Shown one piece after another: positions 42,040 to 54,890 of a DNA stretch of 64,000 nt; position 1 is the stretch's first letter, and the number at the start of each line of letters is the position of its first letter. This stretch comes from Branchiostoma floridae (taxonomy: Eukaryota > Chordata > Leptocardii > Amphioxiformes > Branchiostomatidae). The notes under the pieces were generated by a model. That model saw only the letters and a list, made by a program, of their open reading frames with translations, was not told the origin of the DNA and made no database searches. The translations under genes and the position numbers were made by a program. Location of the stretch: positions 28,640,218-28,704,217 of the forward strand of contig NC_049980.1 in NCBI RefSeq assembly GCF_000003815.2, read 5' to 3'.

Positions 42040-42928
42040 TGCCTAGGTTACACATAGCCGACTTTGGCTCCCGAACACTAGCCGACTCTTAGCCGACCCA
42101 AGTCGGCAGTAGTTCGGGAGTAGTCTGACCAGTTTAGGCCACGCCTATTTTTTAGCGCCGAACATGTCCCGAACACCTCCCGACCAGTAAATGACTTACT
42201 CCCGACTGTGTCCCAAATGCTAACTAACCTATCACCAACCATCCCGACCTCTAGCCGCAGACTGCCGAATCACTCCTGACTGATCCCCGACCGATTGCCG
42301 ACCCTTTTTCGACTTGAAATAGACATAATCAGCGATTTTCAAAAGAGTGCTCATTTCGTTTTTAATCAAGAATGTCCTTTGTTCTATTTGTAAACATCAC
42401 CAAGAGATCAAATTTAGATCACATATAGCTCCAGTGCGGCATTTATGGGTCTTTTTGTTTTTGGCTGGATGTCGGTCGTGTGAAGTTCGGGAGTGATTCG
42501 TCTACGTTCTGGTAATAGTCTTTTTGCTTGGGAATGAGTTAGCAGATATTTGTCTAAGGTCTTGGGGTGAATCATTGGTAAGTTGGAAACAAGCTGGGAG
42601 TAAATCATTCATGTTTATAGCGTGGTTAAGATTTAATTTGACTGCTGACTTACTCCCGAACACCAACCGAACACTAGCCGACCGTGCCGAACACCAGCCG
42701 ACCACCAACCGACCCATTACAGAGTTGCCGTTCAGAGCCGAATGTTTTGAACATTTCAAAACATTCGGATGGAGCAGCCGAACACCAGCCGACTCAGCCG
42801 AACGCCAGCCGAAAGCCATCCGACTCAGCCGAACGCCAGCCGACTACAGCCGACTAGCTCCCGAATCACTCCTAAACCATAGTCGGGAGAGATTCGGGAG
42901 CCAAATTCGGCTATGTGTAACCTAGGCA
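42040..42928. mobile_element. 889-bp foldback DNA transposon with TTA duplication
   Basis: Inverted ends TGCCTAGGTTACACATAGCC and GGCTATGTGTAACCTAGGCA extend over about 36 bases with one mismatch, flanked by TTA (42037-42039, 42929-42931). Both subterminal regions are filled with short CCGAACACCAGCCGAC-type words and their reverse (GTCGG, TTCGGGAG), at about 42060-42300 and 42650-42900. No transposase. The TTA duplication points to PIF/Harbinger mobilisation. Confidence 0.85.
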
Positions 42929-43197
42929 TTATGCTGTCCATAAATGAAATATGACATATATGGAGATGTTCGTCATGTATGAATGTGAAATTACAATCCC
43001 ATACAATAGCAAGAAATGGGTCAGACTATATCGCAATTGAATTGCCCTGGTGCTTTGCTTGACGTATTACTCAGTGGATTCCATGACATAAATTATATAG
43101 ATACATTTAGATGATGAATCAAAAGTGCTTCCTTTGTAACAGAAGGATGCTAATAGCGTTCACTGTACATGTATGCCAACACTGTATATATCAGGAT

Positions 43198-43645
43198 TAG
43201 GGATGGGTACCGGTACAGAAAATTCAGGTCAGGTCCGGTTCAAGTCCAGAGGATTAGGTCCAGATCCGGACCTGAACCTGAATCATTATGTAAAAACTTG
43301 TGAATGGACGATACTTAAAACAATGGTCCATCTCGCTAGAAATCTGTTTTCGACTTGGCGTTTTAAAATCCACCGGCGTTTTAAAATCCTACAAGGCTGA
43401 CTGTGCCTCTGTACGATTGACTGTAAAACTTAGTAGAAATAACTACAGACTCTACTCTACTTCGCTCTTGTTATTTTCTTCGACCAGAAAGCCCCAAAAC
43501 GTGTGAATGCCTGATCATATGCCTGTTCATTGTCCAATAGTTCCAACATCTTCCGGTGCACCGAATTTTTCCGGTCCGTTTTTTCGGGACCGGTCCAGTA
43601 AGAAAAAAAAAACGGTTTTGTACCTGTACACCGGTCCCACCCCTA
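43198..43645. mobile_element. 448-bp hAT-like MITE
   Basis: Ends TAGGGATGGGTACCGGTACA and TGTACACCGGTCCCACCCCTA. Flanking octamers ATCAGGAT (43190-43197) and GTCAGGAT (43646-43653) agree at seven of eight positions. Subterminal GGTCCGG/CCGGACC words are repeated. TAGGG ends with 8-bp duplication are typical of hAT. Confidence 0.82.
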
Positions 43646-44779
43646 GTCAGGATATAAGTATGCATTGTAAACCCACCCACCTTCAGCACATGGAGTATAC
43701 GACATAAGTCTTATTTACTGAACGACCGTACATTTGAGGGAGCAAAATTGAATCCGTCTAATCTTTGATATCATAATTAGAATATTGATGCAGGATAAAG
43801 AAAAGAAAATACACTGAAAGGTTCAACTTCTTTTTCATGAAATTGAAATGATAGTCTGTCAAATACTTGTTCCCTTATCGTACGTAATTCCAGTGGAAAG
43901 AGGCTATTAAAGAGACGCAATGTAGAAGTTGAGGAATCTTCATGTTGTCGACATAATAGTCACTTTCCATCACTTTTGCGCATTGTTTCATATTTCAAGT
44001 CACAGCAAAACAAACCACCACCAGGGTCCCCTTTAGTGTTTTTCTTGATGCGTTGGTGGTATCAATAGATAGACGCTAGTCTGAGTGAAAATCTAGCACG
44101 TAAAATGTCTCATATTCCTTCGCCGGGTATCGCCATGCAATGCGATAGGCTTACCATGTAATAAAAATAACATGAACATTGACCTTGAACGCGGTCCAAA
44201 ATTCAAATCGAGCACCAGAAGAAAACATCGCTGTCTTAACCAAAGAGGGTTCTGTCAGTCGGGGCTCAGGTTGTAGTGTAGTCAGTATTAATCTAATACA
44301 GGCCATGACTGTAAGCCTTTGGCGGGGCTTTAACTGATTTATCGCAGAAGAAATCCGATTTTCAGCGTAGTGGAACAGGGGAGTGGTTTAGGAGAGATTA
44401 TCGGTCGATGATGCTAACAGTATGATGAATGGGAGGATCAACGCTCAAACCTCCGATGCTCTATTAGTATCGTCATTCCAACCCGAGGCAATGCTTCTCC
44501 CAGAAGTGCGAAATGCCCGAATCTTGAAAAAAATCGATTATAAAAGATTTATTCCTACTTGCAAAAACATGGCACAAAAATAAATCAAATGAAATCAAAT
44601 AAATATATAAAGAAGTTCATTTTAAACAAAAGCTTATGTGACAGTTGTTTGTGCTGCTTTCACGAAGAGTAAAAGTGAACTATGCGAAATGACACGTTTT
44701 AATAATCCTCCAATTAATCCTAGCCTTTTTTTGCGCAAATATTGAGATACGCAGAATGTGCAGGTGTTGCCTGGCGGCG

Positions 44780-45165
44780 ACATCAGTTTGCATGATGTGC
44801 AAATTCGATTTTGCATGATAAAAAATGGCTAATAAAGTACCAACTGACAAGCATCTAATGCCAGCTCAGAAAGGAACAAGAAATAGCCATGCCTTCAAGT
44901 ATCAGAGTTACCAACATAGGATTGACGTTTTTAATTTTCCCAGAACTATCGCAGAGTGGAATTTGTTTTCACCAAGCACAGCAGGGCCATCTTTGCTGTA
45001 TAGTTTTATGAGACACTTACTGCTAAAGTTAGGTGTGACAGGCCGTTCAGTGTAATGTAATACATGTATAACCAGCTGCTGCCGCGCCGCGTAACTGCGA
45101 AGCTGGTGTGTCTTAAGCCGAAGGGCGGTTATACCGGCTATATAAATACAGATACAGATACAGTT
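44780..45165 (+). mobile_element. LINE 3' remnant
   Basis: A frame ending at 45055 reads NSHAFKYQS...DVFNFPRTIAEWN, the FxPRTIxxWN motif near the C terminus of CR1/L2-type reverse-transcriptase ORFs. Its 3' UTR has AGCCGAAGGGCGGTTATA and ends in (ATACAG)n. A reversed copy of this UTR is at 20238-20352. Confidence 0.78.
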
Positions 45166-46279
45166 CAACGTATGCCTTCCATGTAGGTCCTCTGAACATC
45201 TCCATCATCTGTCTTTGATTATATCAAGGAGGTTAAAATATCCTATTTCAACCTCATTGATTATATCTGAATTTCACCTTTGACCGACTTTCTTGATTTT
45301 TTTTGGGGGGGGGGGGTTGCCCAGCCCTTCATGAATGCCGATTCGCCCAGCAGAATGAGCCTGCAGCCTGCATCACGCTTGACCCGCCCAGGTGTTACAG
45401 GAGGTATAATATCTGCAGCACCAGAGGCGAGCAGGAGTGCATCAGGCAGATCCGGAGATAAGAGGTGCACGCAGAAGCGCTCCGATCTGTCATGTCTGTG
45501 TGACAGGAATGTTCAACACCCCCTCTCAAGGCGAGGAGTCGACCCTTTGGTGGGGGATGAGAACGATTCAGATGAGATTTGTACTCATAGGTGAACGCTC
45601 GTAGGTGAAGAAACGTAGACCCGAATTGCGTTTTAAACATACCAGGATGGCTCAGGTGTCTGTAAACGTGCTCTCTATCTTTCTTGAACAACATGTGTTG
45701 TAAGACGACGAGTTATCAGTTATGATATTTTAGTAACGACCATTGCTGAGGAAACCTGAAACTTCGTTTTTACCCTCACTAAAATTTTCCTGAAACGTGC
45801 TTTATGTTTTCCTCACGAACGACGATGATAGTATCTATGTATACTGCTGATTGGCTAATTATGATCAAAGTCAGGGTAGGGGCCGCAGTACAGGAAGGTC
45901 TAGGTATCTCATAGCTGTTAACGTTGTTGTGCGCTTGAAGCTTTGTTAAGCACATTTGTTTCTTCAGAAAGGCATTACAAATCCTAAACTTTTGGAAAAC
46001 GACCCCTCCCCACGTCCTTACGACCCAATCCCCACGACACAACTTCCTACTCCCCCCCTCCTGTTCCTTTACGTGGGATGAAGACGGCGATCATTCTTGA
46101 GACAAGTGCAATGTTGAATGCAGAAGACGCAATTTGTGCAAAACCGTAGGGCTGATATGTGTCTGCTTATTGAAAAGGCAGCCTTTTTTCAGGACCTACC
46201 CGTATGGTGCCCTTCATTAGAAATATCTCCTCGCCTTTCTCCATGCCTCTGGTATTGTAATTGTTACCTTTTTTTGCCC
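45166..46279. other. No gene recognised
   Basis: Includes a G-run of about eleven at 45304-45315. Open stretches occur on both strands but without domains. Confidence 0.45.
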
Positions 46280-46420
46280 TCCGTCACATCCCTTTGGTAA
46301 ATATTCAGCGACAGGGACGTGGTTGGATTGAACCGGAGTCTCAAAGTTACCAGCTTTACATGCATTGGAACGAGGAGCTCAACTGTGACTCTATGAGGCT
46401 CCTACCAGTTAAAGCTACGG
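46280..46420 (-). mobile_element. tRNA-derived SINE, family S2, reversed
   Basis: On the minus strand GTAGCTTTAACTGGTAGGAG (A box region) and CCGGTTCAATCC (B box) match the copy at 33018-33165. Confidence 0.6.
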
Positions 46421-47199
46421 GGACCTTCATCTTGCTCAGGGTAACTGTTCCGTTTCAGCGAAGTGACGTTTGATTTGTGGGTTTTAGACCGCTCAGGTAG
46501 GGGATTTACCGACGGGTGCCGCACGCAGGCAAATGATATCAGTTTTGACACGACCCGCTAACAACCGTGGGCTGTCAAATTGGATTCCCAGAGGAGGGTT
46601 CCAGTAGTTTTCCCGCCACTAAATCTGTCACCGAAACCGCCTCCTATAAGGACATCTGACAAATGAGAGAAGTGTAGGTGTGATGGATGAATGGGCGAGC
46701 AGTTACATCTATAGCCATGCGATAGCAGACATGAGGGAAATTTGGCGGCCCAGACCAACGCCGTGGACGTGATATCCATCTCCCTTTCACAGGCGGGACG
46801 GCGGAAGGAATGAGAATATTTTTCACGCCACACACACACACACCGTGAACCTCACGCTTGGATGCCTTCCATGAGCCGCTAGTCAGAGCAAGACTGTTCC
46901 ATTTTCATTATTCTATAACCTTGACAAAGAAATATAACATTAAGAAGACTATTAGAATGTGCATGTGGATCTAAAGGGGATCACACACGCTGGAGAATGC
47001 CGGCCGAAAATATCCCCACTTTTCTGTGAGGATCGGAATAATGCGCCAGTCACGGTGCCCATCACATGTAATTTTCATGTTTTCCCATCTGTGCCAAAGC
47101 ATGATCGTTTGTCCAGTAGGCTGTACGTGGCCTTCGGGATACAATCATTGGTTCAGCAATAATGGACATTGTATATTCAATACGATATTGAATGCCGTG

Positions 47200-48197
47200 T
47201 GACCCGCCGATCGGAATCAACACCCGTGAGCGCAATATCCAAACGCCGGGTTCAGAAAGCCTCTGCCGCCTGGTCTTACCGGAGAAATCCTCACGTCCGC
47301 GGTCAAGTTGGCTCGCACCTCACGGGGGGATCATTTGCGAACTGTTTAATCGCACAATTAGCGGCTGAGGAGAGTCTTTTGTGAGGGAGAGGTTGCGCTG
47401 ATCAGATTTGCGCCGAGCTCTGCCCTGCGACCATCCGTTTTTATCGACATTTCCCCCGTCCCCACTTATCTTATCGTCTCTTATCGCCCACAGGAGGAGA
47501 ACGCAGCAGGTTCGAGTTCAAGATCGCCCGCGACGAGAAATCCTATACCAGGCAGCGGCAAGTCGTTGAAACTTTCCCGTGGTGTCAAACTTAATGTGCG
47601 TTCTCGACATACATATAGCCTCTCTGCCAATCGCGCGGCAGCATCACCGAGCGTTCACTACTGCGCAAGTGAGAGAAAAGAGTTCAGTACCGGCATCTCA
47701 AAACAGGGGAAGCCGAATAAAAACAAATCTGCTGTTTCATCTATTTCTCAGGTAGGCCGGCGGGACGCCCACAGCCCACTGGAGATTACCAGGGCCAGGC
47801 CAGCAGCTGATGAGGACGCGCGACAATGAGATTAGCCGAGATGCGAGACCCGCTGTAGTTGTTAGAGACCGCGGTGCAGCGCCGGACGGAACCAACAGTC
47901 GCTCGTGTGGTGACGTGTGGAGATCGTGGTGGTGATCTCAGGCCGGGTCGATCAGAGGGGAATTCTGCGGACGTTCGGACCGGTTGGGTACGAGTGGTAG
48001 ATTTATAACCCGACCGAAGTAAAAAAAAAAGGCTACAAGTCCGATTACCGATAAGGATCTATATTCTCAGCTGGGATTGCCTAGCGAGCGGGCCGTCGGC
48101 GAGAGAGGGTGCTGGACACCGTGGAATGGTCTTCCCCCTTCCGGTGACGATCCCGTGGACTACCAGCGGATAGCCTGCAGACACCGGGAGCCATGAG
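47200..48197 (+). promoter_or_regulatory. Candidate CpG-rich promoter and first exon
   Basis: A kilobase clearly richer in CpG than its surroundings. Three TTATC (GATA-factor) motifs sit within 20 bases at 47466-47485. The region ends CGGGAGCCATGAG followed by GTAGGT: an ATG at 48193 with acceptable context, five coding bases and a good donor. This would suit a first exon with 5' UTR, but no TATA box or downstream exon can be seen in the remaining 15.8 kb, so the gene identity is unknown and the call is speculative. Confidence 0.28.
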
Positions 48198-49167
48198 GTA
48201 GGTGGGGCGCCTGGATACGTAGTAACGCCGGTAGGGAGGCAGCCATGGGTTCACCTGGGTGACTGAGAAAGGGTAGCAGCGCAGGGACCTTGCCTAATCT
48301 TCATGCATGCAAAGTAAATAACCACAACGGCACCGCACCAAAGGTCCTAGACCTAGTCAGTTAAGTATCGTTGAATGCAGATACCGGCCTCTGGTTACCA
48401 CATGGGAAAGGATGACGGAAGAAAGATTTCCGAGAATCTTTATCTATCAATGGTGCTGGATGGTACCTCATGCAACCCGCTTCCAATGGGGGACACTGCT
48501 CGTGGGGGAAATTACATGTCTTTAGATACCCTAGTTAGTTGTATCTAGTACTCTAATGACATAGTGTCTATAGGCGGTCTCTATAACGTTGAGAGGTTCA
48601 TAAGTCAACGGTGGACAAATATCAACACAACCACAATGCTGCTAGTCTGTTCAAACAACAGGCAAAGAGGGCCACATCAAAAGCTTTGCTGTTGCAGGCT
48701 GTGTGTACTGTATACTGGCATGGGGGTGGGTGAACGTTTCTATGTGCAAGCAACCACGCAGACGCGACGCAACTGCCTTTCTATATGGGTATTTGGAATG
48801 ATTAACGCGCAGTGTCTCCGATGTAGGGTTTCTGATAAATTATGTCATCAGCGGGACTCTAAAAAGGAGTTCCATACCGAGGCAGCTAGGTTTCACCTCT
48901 TCCCCTACCTTATCATCTCTTCCCCAAGTTGGTAATTACCCAATATTGGAAGAATTTAGCGGACACCGTCTTCACAGCTGTGGGGCGGGAAAAGGGCCGT
49001 CATCGCGCTGCAGTTTGATGAAGATTTTAAGTGGATCACAGAATCCCCGCAGCACCACTGGTGCCTGGCACACTGACACTTAATGAACGCTGCGTAGTTT
49101 ACGAGTGGTAGGAGAAAAGGGGAGGATTGCAGTACGACAAAAAAAACAACTGTTTGTGGCTTTACGT
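48198..49167. other. No gene recognised
   Basis: Would be the start of a first intron if the preceding candidate exon is real. No repeat or coding signature was recognised. Confidence 0.4.
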
Positions 49168-49556
49168 CGATAAAGATTAGACATCCAGCTGCAGGTAATA
49201 AGATATGCCAAAAATCAGTTTCTCAAGCAACTGGATATGATTTTAGAAACGGTCAGACGTTTCAACTAGCATCCACTAGTTTTCAGAAGTGACCAGTGTT
49301 CCATGTTTGTGGCTTTGGTATACTTCTGTTTCTTAATCAACACAAGCGTACGCCAAACAACAGTAACTCAAGCAACTGGGTGTGCTTTTGGAAACCGTCA
49401 TGCAATGATCATTGATGCGCATATCAATTCATAGTTTTTACTTAAAACCTGCTCTTCAACAGATCTTGCTCAGTGTCACTGACGAAACGAAAGTAGTGGA
49501 TGCACAAACGTCTGACCGTTTCCAAAATCATATTTGGATGTCTAGTCTTCATCGAA
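49168..49556. mobile_element. Foldback element, about 390 bp
   Basis: The left arm has CGATAAAGATTAGACATCCA, GATATGATTTTAGAAACGGT, CAGACGTTTCAACTAGCATC and CACTAGTTTTC. The right arm has the reverse order: CAGTGTCACTGACGAAACG, GTAGTGGATGC, ACGTCTGACCGTTTCC, AAAATCATAT and GGATGTCTAGTCTTCATCG. Arms of the same family are at 9703 and 26650. Confidence 0.7.
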
Positions 49557-50569
49557 GCATAAGCTTAAACTGTACATGACTTGGATGCACAGATAAAGAG
49601 ACATTGAACGCAAATCTAAATACGTCCGTAATAAGTAGAGTAATACACTATGGATTCCGAACATCTAGCGTCTGATTTCTGAGACAATTACAAAAGATAT
49701 AAACCTCACATGGAATCCATGCTATTTCTGCTCACCTGATGGCTCCCATGCAGAACAGTCTGTGGATGCGCGTCCGATCGTTCGAGTAAACCACATTAAT
49801 TTTACAATAGATGGATTCCAGGCTAGAACCAAGACATGTCTTTCTTTATTATGTCTTAAAGCAAGGTGTTTTTAATTAGATATGACCACAGTAAGTGATA
49901 ACAAGAGTACAACAGCTTTCATAAGGTCTTTCATATTTATACATACAAACACGTGGATACAAATGAGGTAACAAACAGGTATATGAATATATCAGCTTGT
50001 TGAGCCTTGCAAATCGTTTACTGATTCTAAGGTCTTTGACATATTTACCCATTTGTGCACAATAAGAGTTATTTCCTCCCGGAATATATATCAATTAAAT
50101 TTATCTAGAGGATGGACTCATGACATAAGTATGGAATTGTATACTCACATACTATTTTAAAGTATTATTAGGTACTTTATTCATTGAGATATCAGATGAA
50201 GAGGTTCGGAAGTACGTTACTGGATTCTATGACAAATGGAACAAGTACACTTATGAACAAAGTGCAACCAAATTATCCGGCACATATTAGGTGGAAAACT
50301 GCCCAAATTACTTCAGCTGCACGTCCTGAGACATTGTGAGATATACCTTTAGATTTGGCATATTCACTAGTCCATTTCAAGATTCTGGCACTTGTGGTTA
50401 TATTCCACTCTCTACCTTACGAAGATATGCTTACCTACATTTTGTTACTTAATCTATGACTTCATTCTTTCCGTCACTAAACTGTACGTAGTAACAAACC
50501 CCATTGTCCTCAAAGAAAAACAAACATGTATGATTTGAATCTAGTTATCTGTCCGGGCTAGACAGTAGA
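49557..50569. other. No gene recognised
   Basis: AT-rich sequence without recognised repeats or exons. Confidence 0.45.
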
Positions 50570-50830
50570 CAGTGTGCATTGCTCGCCGGTTTTGACTAAT
50601 ATCACATTGTCAATAAGACTATATTTCCATCCAGCGCACAGTCTCTTTAAACCCTATTTTTTCATTGGGGTACAGTACACATCTCTCATCTATTCTTTAA
50701 TTCAAACTATTGGGGCACCACGGAAGAGCTTTCTTGGCCTTTCTTGTTTTTCCTTTTTTTCTTAGTGTCTCATTTAGTGTTATACTGGTTCACTCTTTTG
50801 AGCTATCCTCCTGTCTTCTCCGTTGCCTAC
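50570..50830 (+). repeat. Local segmental duplication, copy 1
   Basis: Shares with 50985-51245 the ordered words GTGTGC, CATTGTCAATA / CATCGTCAATA, TTTAAACCCTATTTTTTC / CTAAACTCTATTTTTTCC, TTTTCCTTTTTTTCT, TTAGTGTTATACTGGTTCAC / TTAGTGCTATATTGGTTCAC and CCGTTGCCTAC. Confidence 0.75.
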
Positions 50831-50860
50831 TCAGAGATTTGCCTAGATAGACAGCAGATA

Positions 50861-50988
50861 CTGTAAATGCATTAAAGTTCGCGGGGATTTAATTTCGCGG
50901 TAAAGGGAAAATTGGAAAATGTTCGCGGTGGTTTTAAGTTCGGGGTGAAGCGAACATTAAACCACCGCGAACGTTTCTGCATTTACAG
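50861..50988. mobile_element. 128-bp MITE, family B
   Basis: Ends CTGTAAATGCATTAAAGTTC and ACGTTTCTGCATTTACAG, with TTCGCGGT and ACCGCGAA in the arms. TA precedes the left end. It separates the two halves of the local duplication. Confidence 0.75.
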
Positions 50989-51245
50989 AAGTGTGCGTTG
51001 ATGGCCCATTCTGCCTGATAAATAACACATCGTCAATATTTCTATTTTCATCCGGAGTTTCTCTAAACTCTATTTTTTCCTTTGCGGTACGTACCTACGC
51101 TACTCATCTCGCCTTTGTTCTAAATATTCAACTATCCGGCAACCGGCTTTCTCCCACCATCGTGGTTTTCCTTTTTTTCTCAGTATATTACTTAGTGCTA
51201 TATTGGTTCACTCTTTGGCATTATGCTCCTGTTTTTCCGTTGCCT
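50985..51245 (+). repeat. Local segmental duplication, copy 2
   Basis: Second copy of the 50570-50830 block, offset about 415 bases. Divergence is substantial (an old event), with small indels in the pyrimidine tract. Confidence 0.75.
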
Positions 51246-54200
51246 ACGTACCCAGCATCTAATAGAAAAACAATTTGGCAACGCATTGCTATACAAATTG
51301 GGAGGTTTTGGTAATTTTCTGTCAACAGAGTTGCTTAGGACGAAAACCACAAGACATATTCTCACTGGAACATATGACTTCGTAGATGTATACCAGAAGC
51401 ACAACTTGGTAAAATTTGGTGTAAATGGTGGTCAAAATGTGTTTGTTGTATTATCATGTATGAATTTCATTTGGCTATATTAGGGAATTTGTCGACATGT
51501 TCAATATACACTTTTGAGTAGGTGTATTTACAATTAAGTTTGTGTATATGGTTAGCTACATGTATAAGCACGATCATGCCACTTTTTTTTCCATTGCACA
51601 CGTACTTTAGCTCAGATACATAATGAGTTCTAATGCATTCAGAGATGCAAATATTTCTGGTATCAAACATGAAAAAATGTCAGTGATATATGGTATCCAA
51701 ATACTTTACATAGGTTGTTATAAATACGAGGTACACCCTATAAATTGTAAGAACAGTACATAATATACTACGTAGTTGTAAAACCATCTAAAACGTTAGA
51801 ATTTGTCTCTATCACACCAAATGATAATATTGTCGAGTTCTGTCTAATCTGTGTACATACAGAAAAAAAATGGGCATTTCAAATTTTCCAGAAAGGGATG
51901 ATTTAGTTCATCGAACGTCATAACCAACGTTTCTAACATTGTCAAAGTTACATTGTCAAAATCCGTTGTCGGACCAGCCTATTAGCTGCATTAAATCGAT
52001 ATAATTAATTTGCCGACAACCATCTGAAAACACGCCATAGTTAAGTACGCGTCTCTAAGCCCGTCAACCCTCCCACATCAAGGGAACTCCATGCAGAACA
52101 CGTTGCCGAGATAATTTGATCTGTCTATCACGACCGCACGTCCACGTCTGAACGGCCATCAACTACAGTAAAATGTTAACGTATTCAGGGACGGCTTCCT
52201 TGGTACGTATTTGCCTAGCATCCTCGCGTAATTGGGGGTCTTAAACCGGCAGTTTTATATTGCAGTGCGCACTTGCACGTCGGTTCTCTGCCAGACAAGG
52301 CTTTATCCTGTGGTGATATGCCTGCATACGGAGGAGATTTAGGCCTGTGTCGGACGCCAGGGGCTATCGCTCTATACTTGCAATAACGTCTCTTACATCT
52401 CCGGGCTTTCATCTCCGTGTTTTTGTCAACACGGACGGGCGGTCTGTGTCAAATTGGGGCCTCTCTGCCGACACATGATAACTGTTGTAAGTCTGCATGC
52501 GATTAGACGTGCATTCCTGCAAACTTCAGGGTAGTATTCAGTTCCATTTCCGGTCCTTTGAAGTTCTTCTCCCTTGACCACCTTTGAGTCGATTTTTCAA
52601 CGACACCAATTATGATCAACGTTCATGATATCTCAGTTTTCGTACGACTAGACGCCTCAATGTCTTCTCTAGAATCCGTCCAAAACAAATGAATTCCAGT
52701 TTATCGCGGAATGCTCTAGGTATGATGCCTTTCTTAACAAGTTATTCATATTTCTCTGCTCCACTACAATAGATTTCAAGGAACCTAAAGTCATTGGAAG
52801 ATTTGATTACAAAATTTGAGAATGAAAGAAAAGATAAATACATATGATGATGCTTTGAGGTTAGAAAGAAAACTGAAATCAGCGATTAGCCCTACTTGAT
52901 TTTAATATGATATTATGGACATTACGGATGCTAGACATATTTTGTATTGCTATTCAGTATTCTGTAGTTTGTAGCTGAACTACCAAAGTCAATGTACAAT
53001 GAAGCTTCTTTTCAATGTCTCTGCTTGGTCCTTCTCAACACTTTAAGGAAGTTATGATTAACTCCTGTCTAAAATGAGACAGGTCTATGTCGAAATATAC
53101 GAATTGTGAGCGATAGCTTTCTTGGACATCCCCCTCAGACAGAGAAATCGATATCTCTTGGCCTATATGCTGTTGCTTTAAAAAAAATCTATTTCCTCGC
53201 TGATATAATGTTTCATGTCGAGTGAAGATGCATTCCGTCAGGCACTCGTCTCGGCCTTTGACATTTTACGTTACTCCGGATGTATTGATTTTCAAGAGAT
53301 GGACCCAATTGGTCTGGAAGACCTGCATGAACTGCCAAACTTCGTGGATATTATATTTTCCTTACAAAAATAAATCTCGAACGATTCCTCAGAGCAAAAC
53401 ACAAGCCGCTAGTATGAATGACATTTTACTGACTCTGAGTTAGCGACTTTGACGTGTTTAACTATTGTTTTTCCACACAGATGCATTTGTATCGTTCCGT
53501 TAGTTCATTCTTGTGACACTGAAGAGTAAACGAGTAAAATGAAACGTCCAGAAGTACGTTTCCGATTTCTATCCTGTTAAAGATTAAATTGCCTTTAAAT
53601 ATTGTTCAACTGGATCTCTAAACTTCATAAACGTGAATAATGTGTATTATATCATACATATTTGCCACGCGACTAAGTACAGGCCACAACAAGCATGCTT
53701 ACAAGTATAAATACACGGTACGATCAGTACGTTTTCTAACATTACATAAAGTCAACCTTCCCGAGACATGTAGTTAGTAGGAATTATCTTAGGTATAAGA
53801 TATAAAGGAACAGATATGTGTTGCGATGGAAGGTGCGTCAGCTGCATTAGTAATATGATTTTGCCTGCCGCATTGTACGTTACTAAGTAGATGAAATAGA
53901 GAAATATGGATTGCACTAGTCTCTGTAGTGTATTTCTTAATTTGCCATGTAAGCTGCTTTCTATCAAAGATGACATTCGCCCTCTATGTTATAAGACATT
54001 GGCATTTACAATGAAACAATCCTGTAGTAGATCAGGGTTTAGGCTACAGGGAGCAACAATAGTGCTAGACAAGAACAAACGATCATTCACGATTTCGATA
54101 CAAGACGAGATTAACAGATATGTGAAATTAAAATCAACGCGTATCATGAGGGATAAAATCGAATTAAGAACAATGCACATTCAAGTTAACAGGAGAAAAT

Positions 54201-54890
54201 GCACGAGAGTCGAATGTACAAGCACACAATAATACTGTTTAGTGGGTTAAAGGACATGGAAAGTTTAACTCATTGATCCTGAGGTGTCTGGATTCTCAGT
54301 TGCCTTCATGTTGGTAGATGTCATGAACAAGTACAATTAATCCATTTGGGCAGACCTAATCCCCAGTCGTCATTATTGTCTTCCTTTTCTGATTTTTTTT
54401 TCTGTTTTATCTCCTGCCTTACTTCGACTTAAGTTTGGGAGAGGGTGAGGCTAGCTATGGCCACTGTCACATATTCAGAACCTTCCCAAGACTTTGCTTC
54501 CAACACTTCACAGCCAAGATCAGTGCTGAGTAGCCTGAAAGTCATCCTATTCTAGTTACAATCGCTGCTCTCATTGCATTTTCAAAAGCAGAATATGACT
54601 TAGCTTTTTTTTTTCAAAACTTCTAGTCAGCTGTTACCGGTGCTGACGAGTTCTAAAGAATAATGAGCAACTTTGCCCGACCAACCATGACCTAACCACA
54701 GATGGCCTTCCTCACGACGAATCCCCAGCCATGGTCTAGAGGAGACGTGAAGGCCATGGTCTGGAAAAGGTCAAGATGCCATGGTCCTGAGGGAGACCAT
54801 GGTTGAATAATGTGTGACAAGCGCTTATGAAGTAGGAGCACTGTGAATTGTAGTTCCACTGGTTTCTGCGACAAAGTCGTATAATGTTAC
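51246..54890. other. No gene recognised; low repeat content
   Basis: No SINE, LINE or MITE signature was recognised across 3.6 kb. A GC-richer patch lies at about 52040-52500. May be intronic or regulatory sequence. Confidence 0.4.

Noticed and set aside
41645-42055. 136-codon open frame on the minus strand
   Set aside because: No domain or motif, no splice context, compositionally ordinary. It overlaps a local hairpin (GAGTTGACTTGGAGT region) beside a transposon.
42502-42925. Open frames on both strands across the 42-43 kb region
   Set aside because: Their residues are translations of the CCGAAC/GCCGAC repeat words inside the foldback element.
48564-48935. 123-codon open frame after the candidate first exon
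   Set aside because: Cys-rich but without domain spacing or splice sites; consistent with chance.
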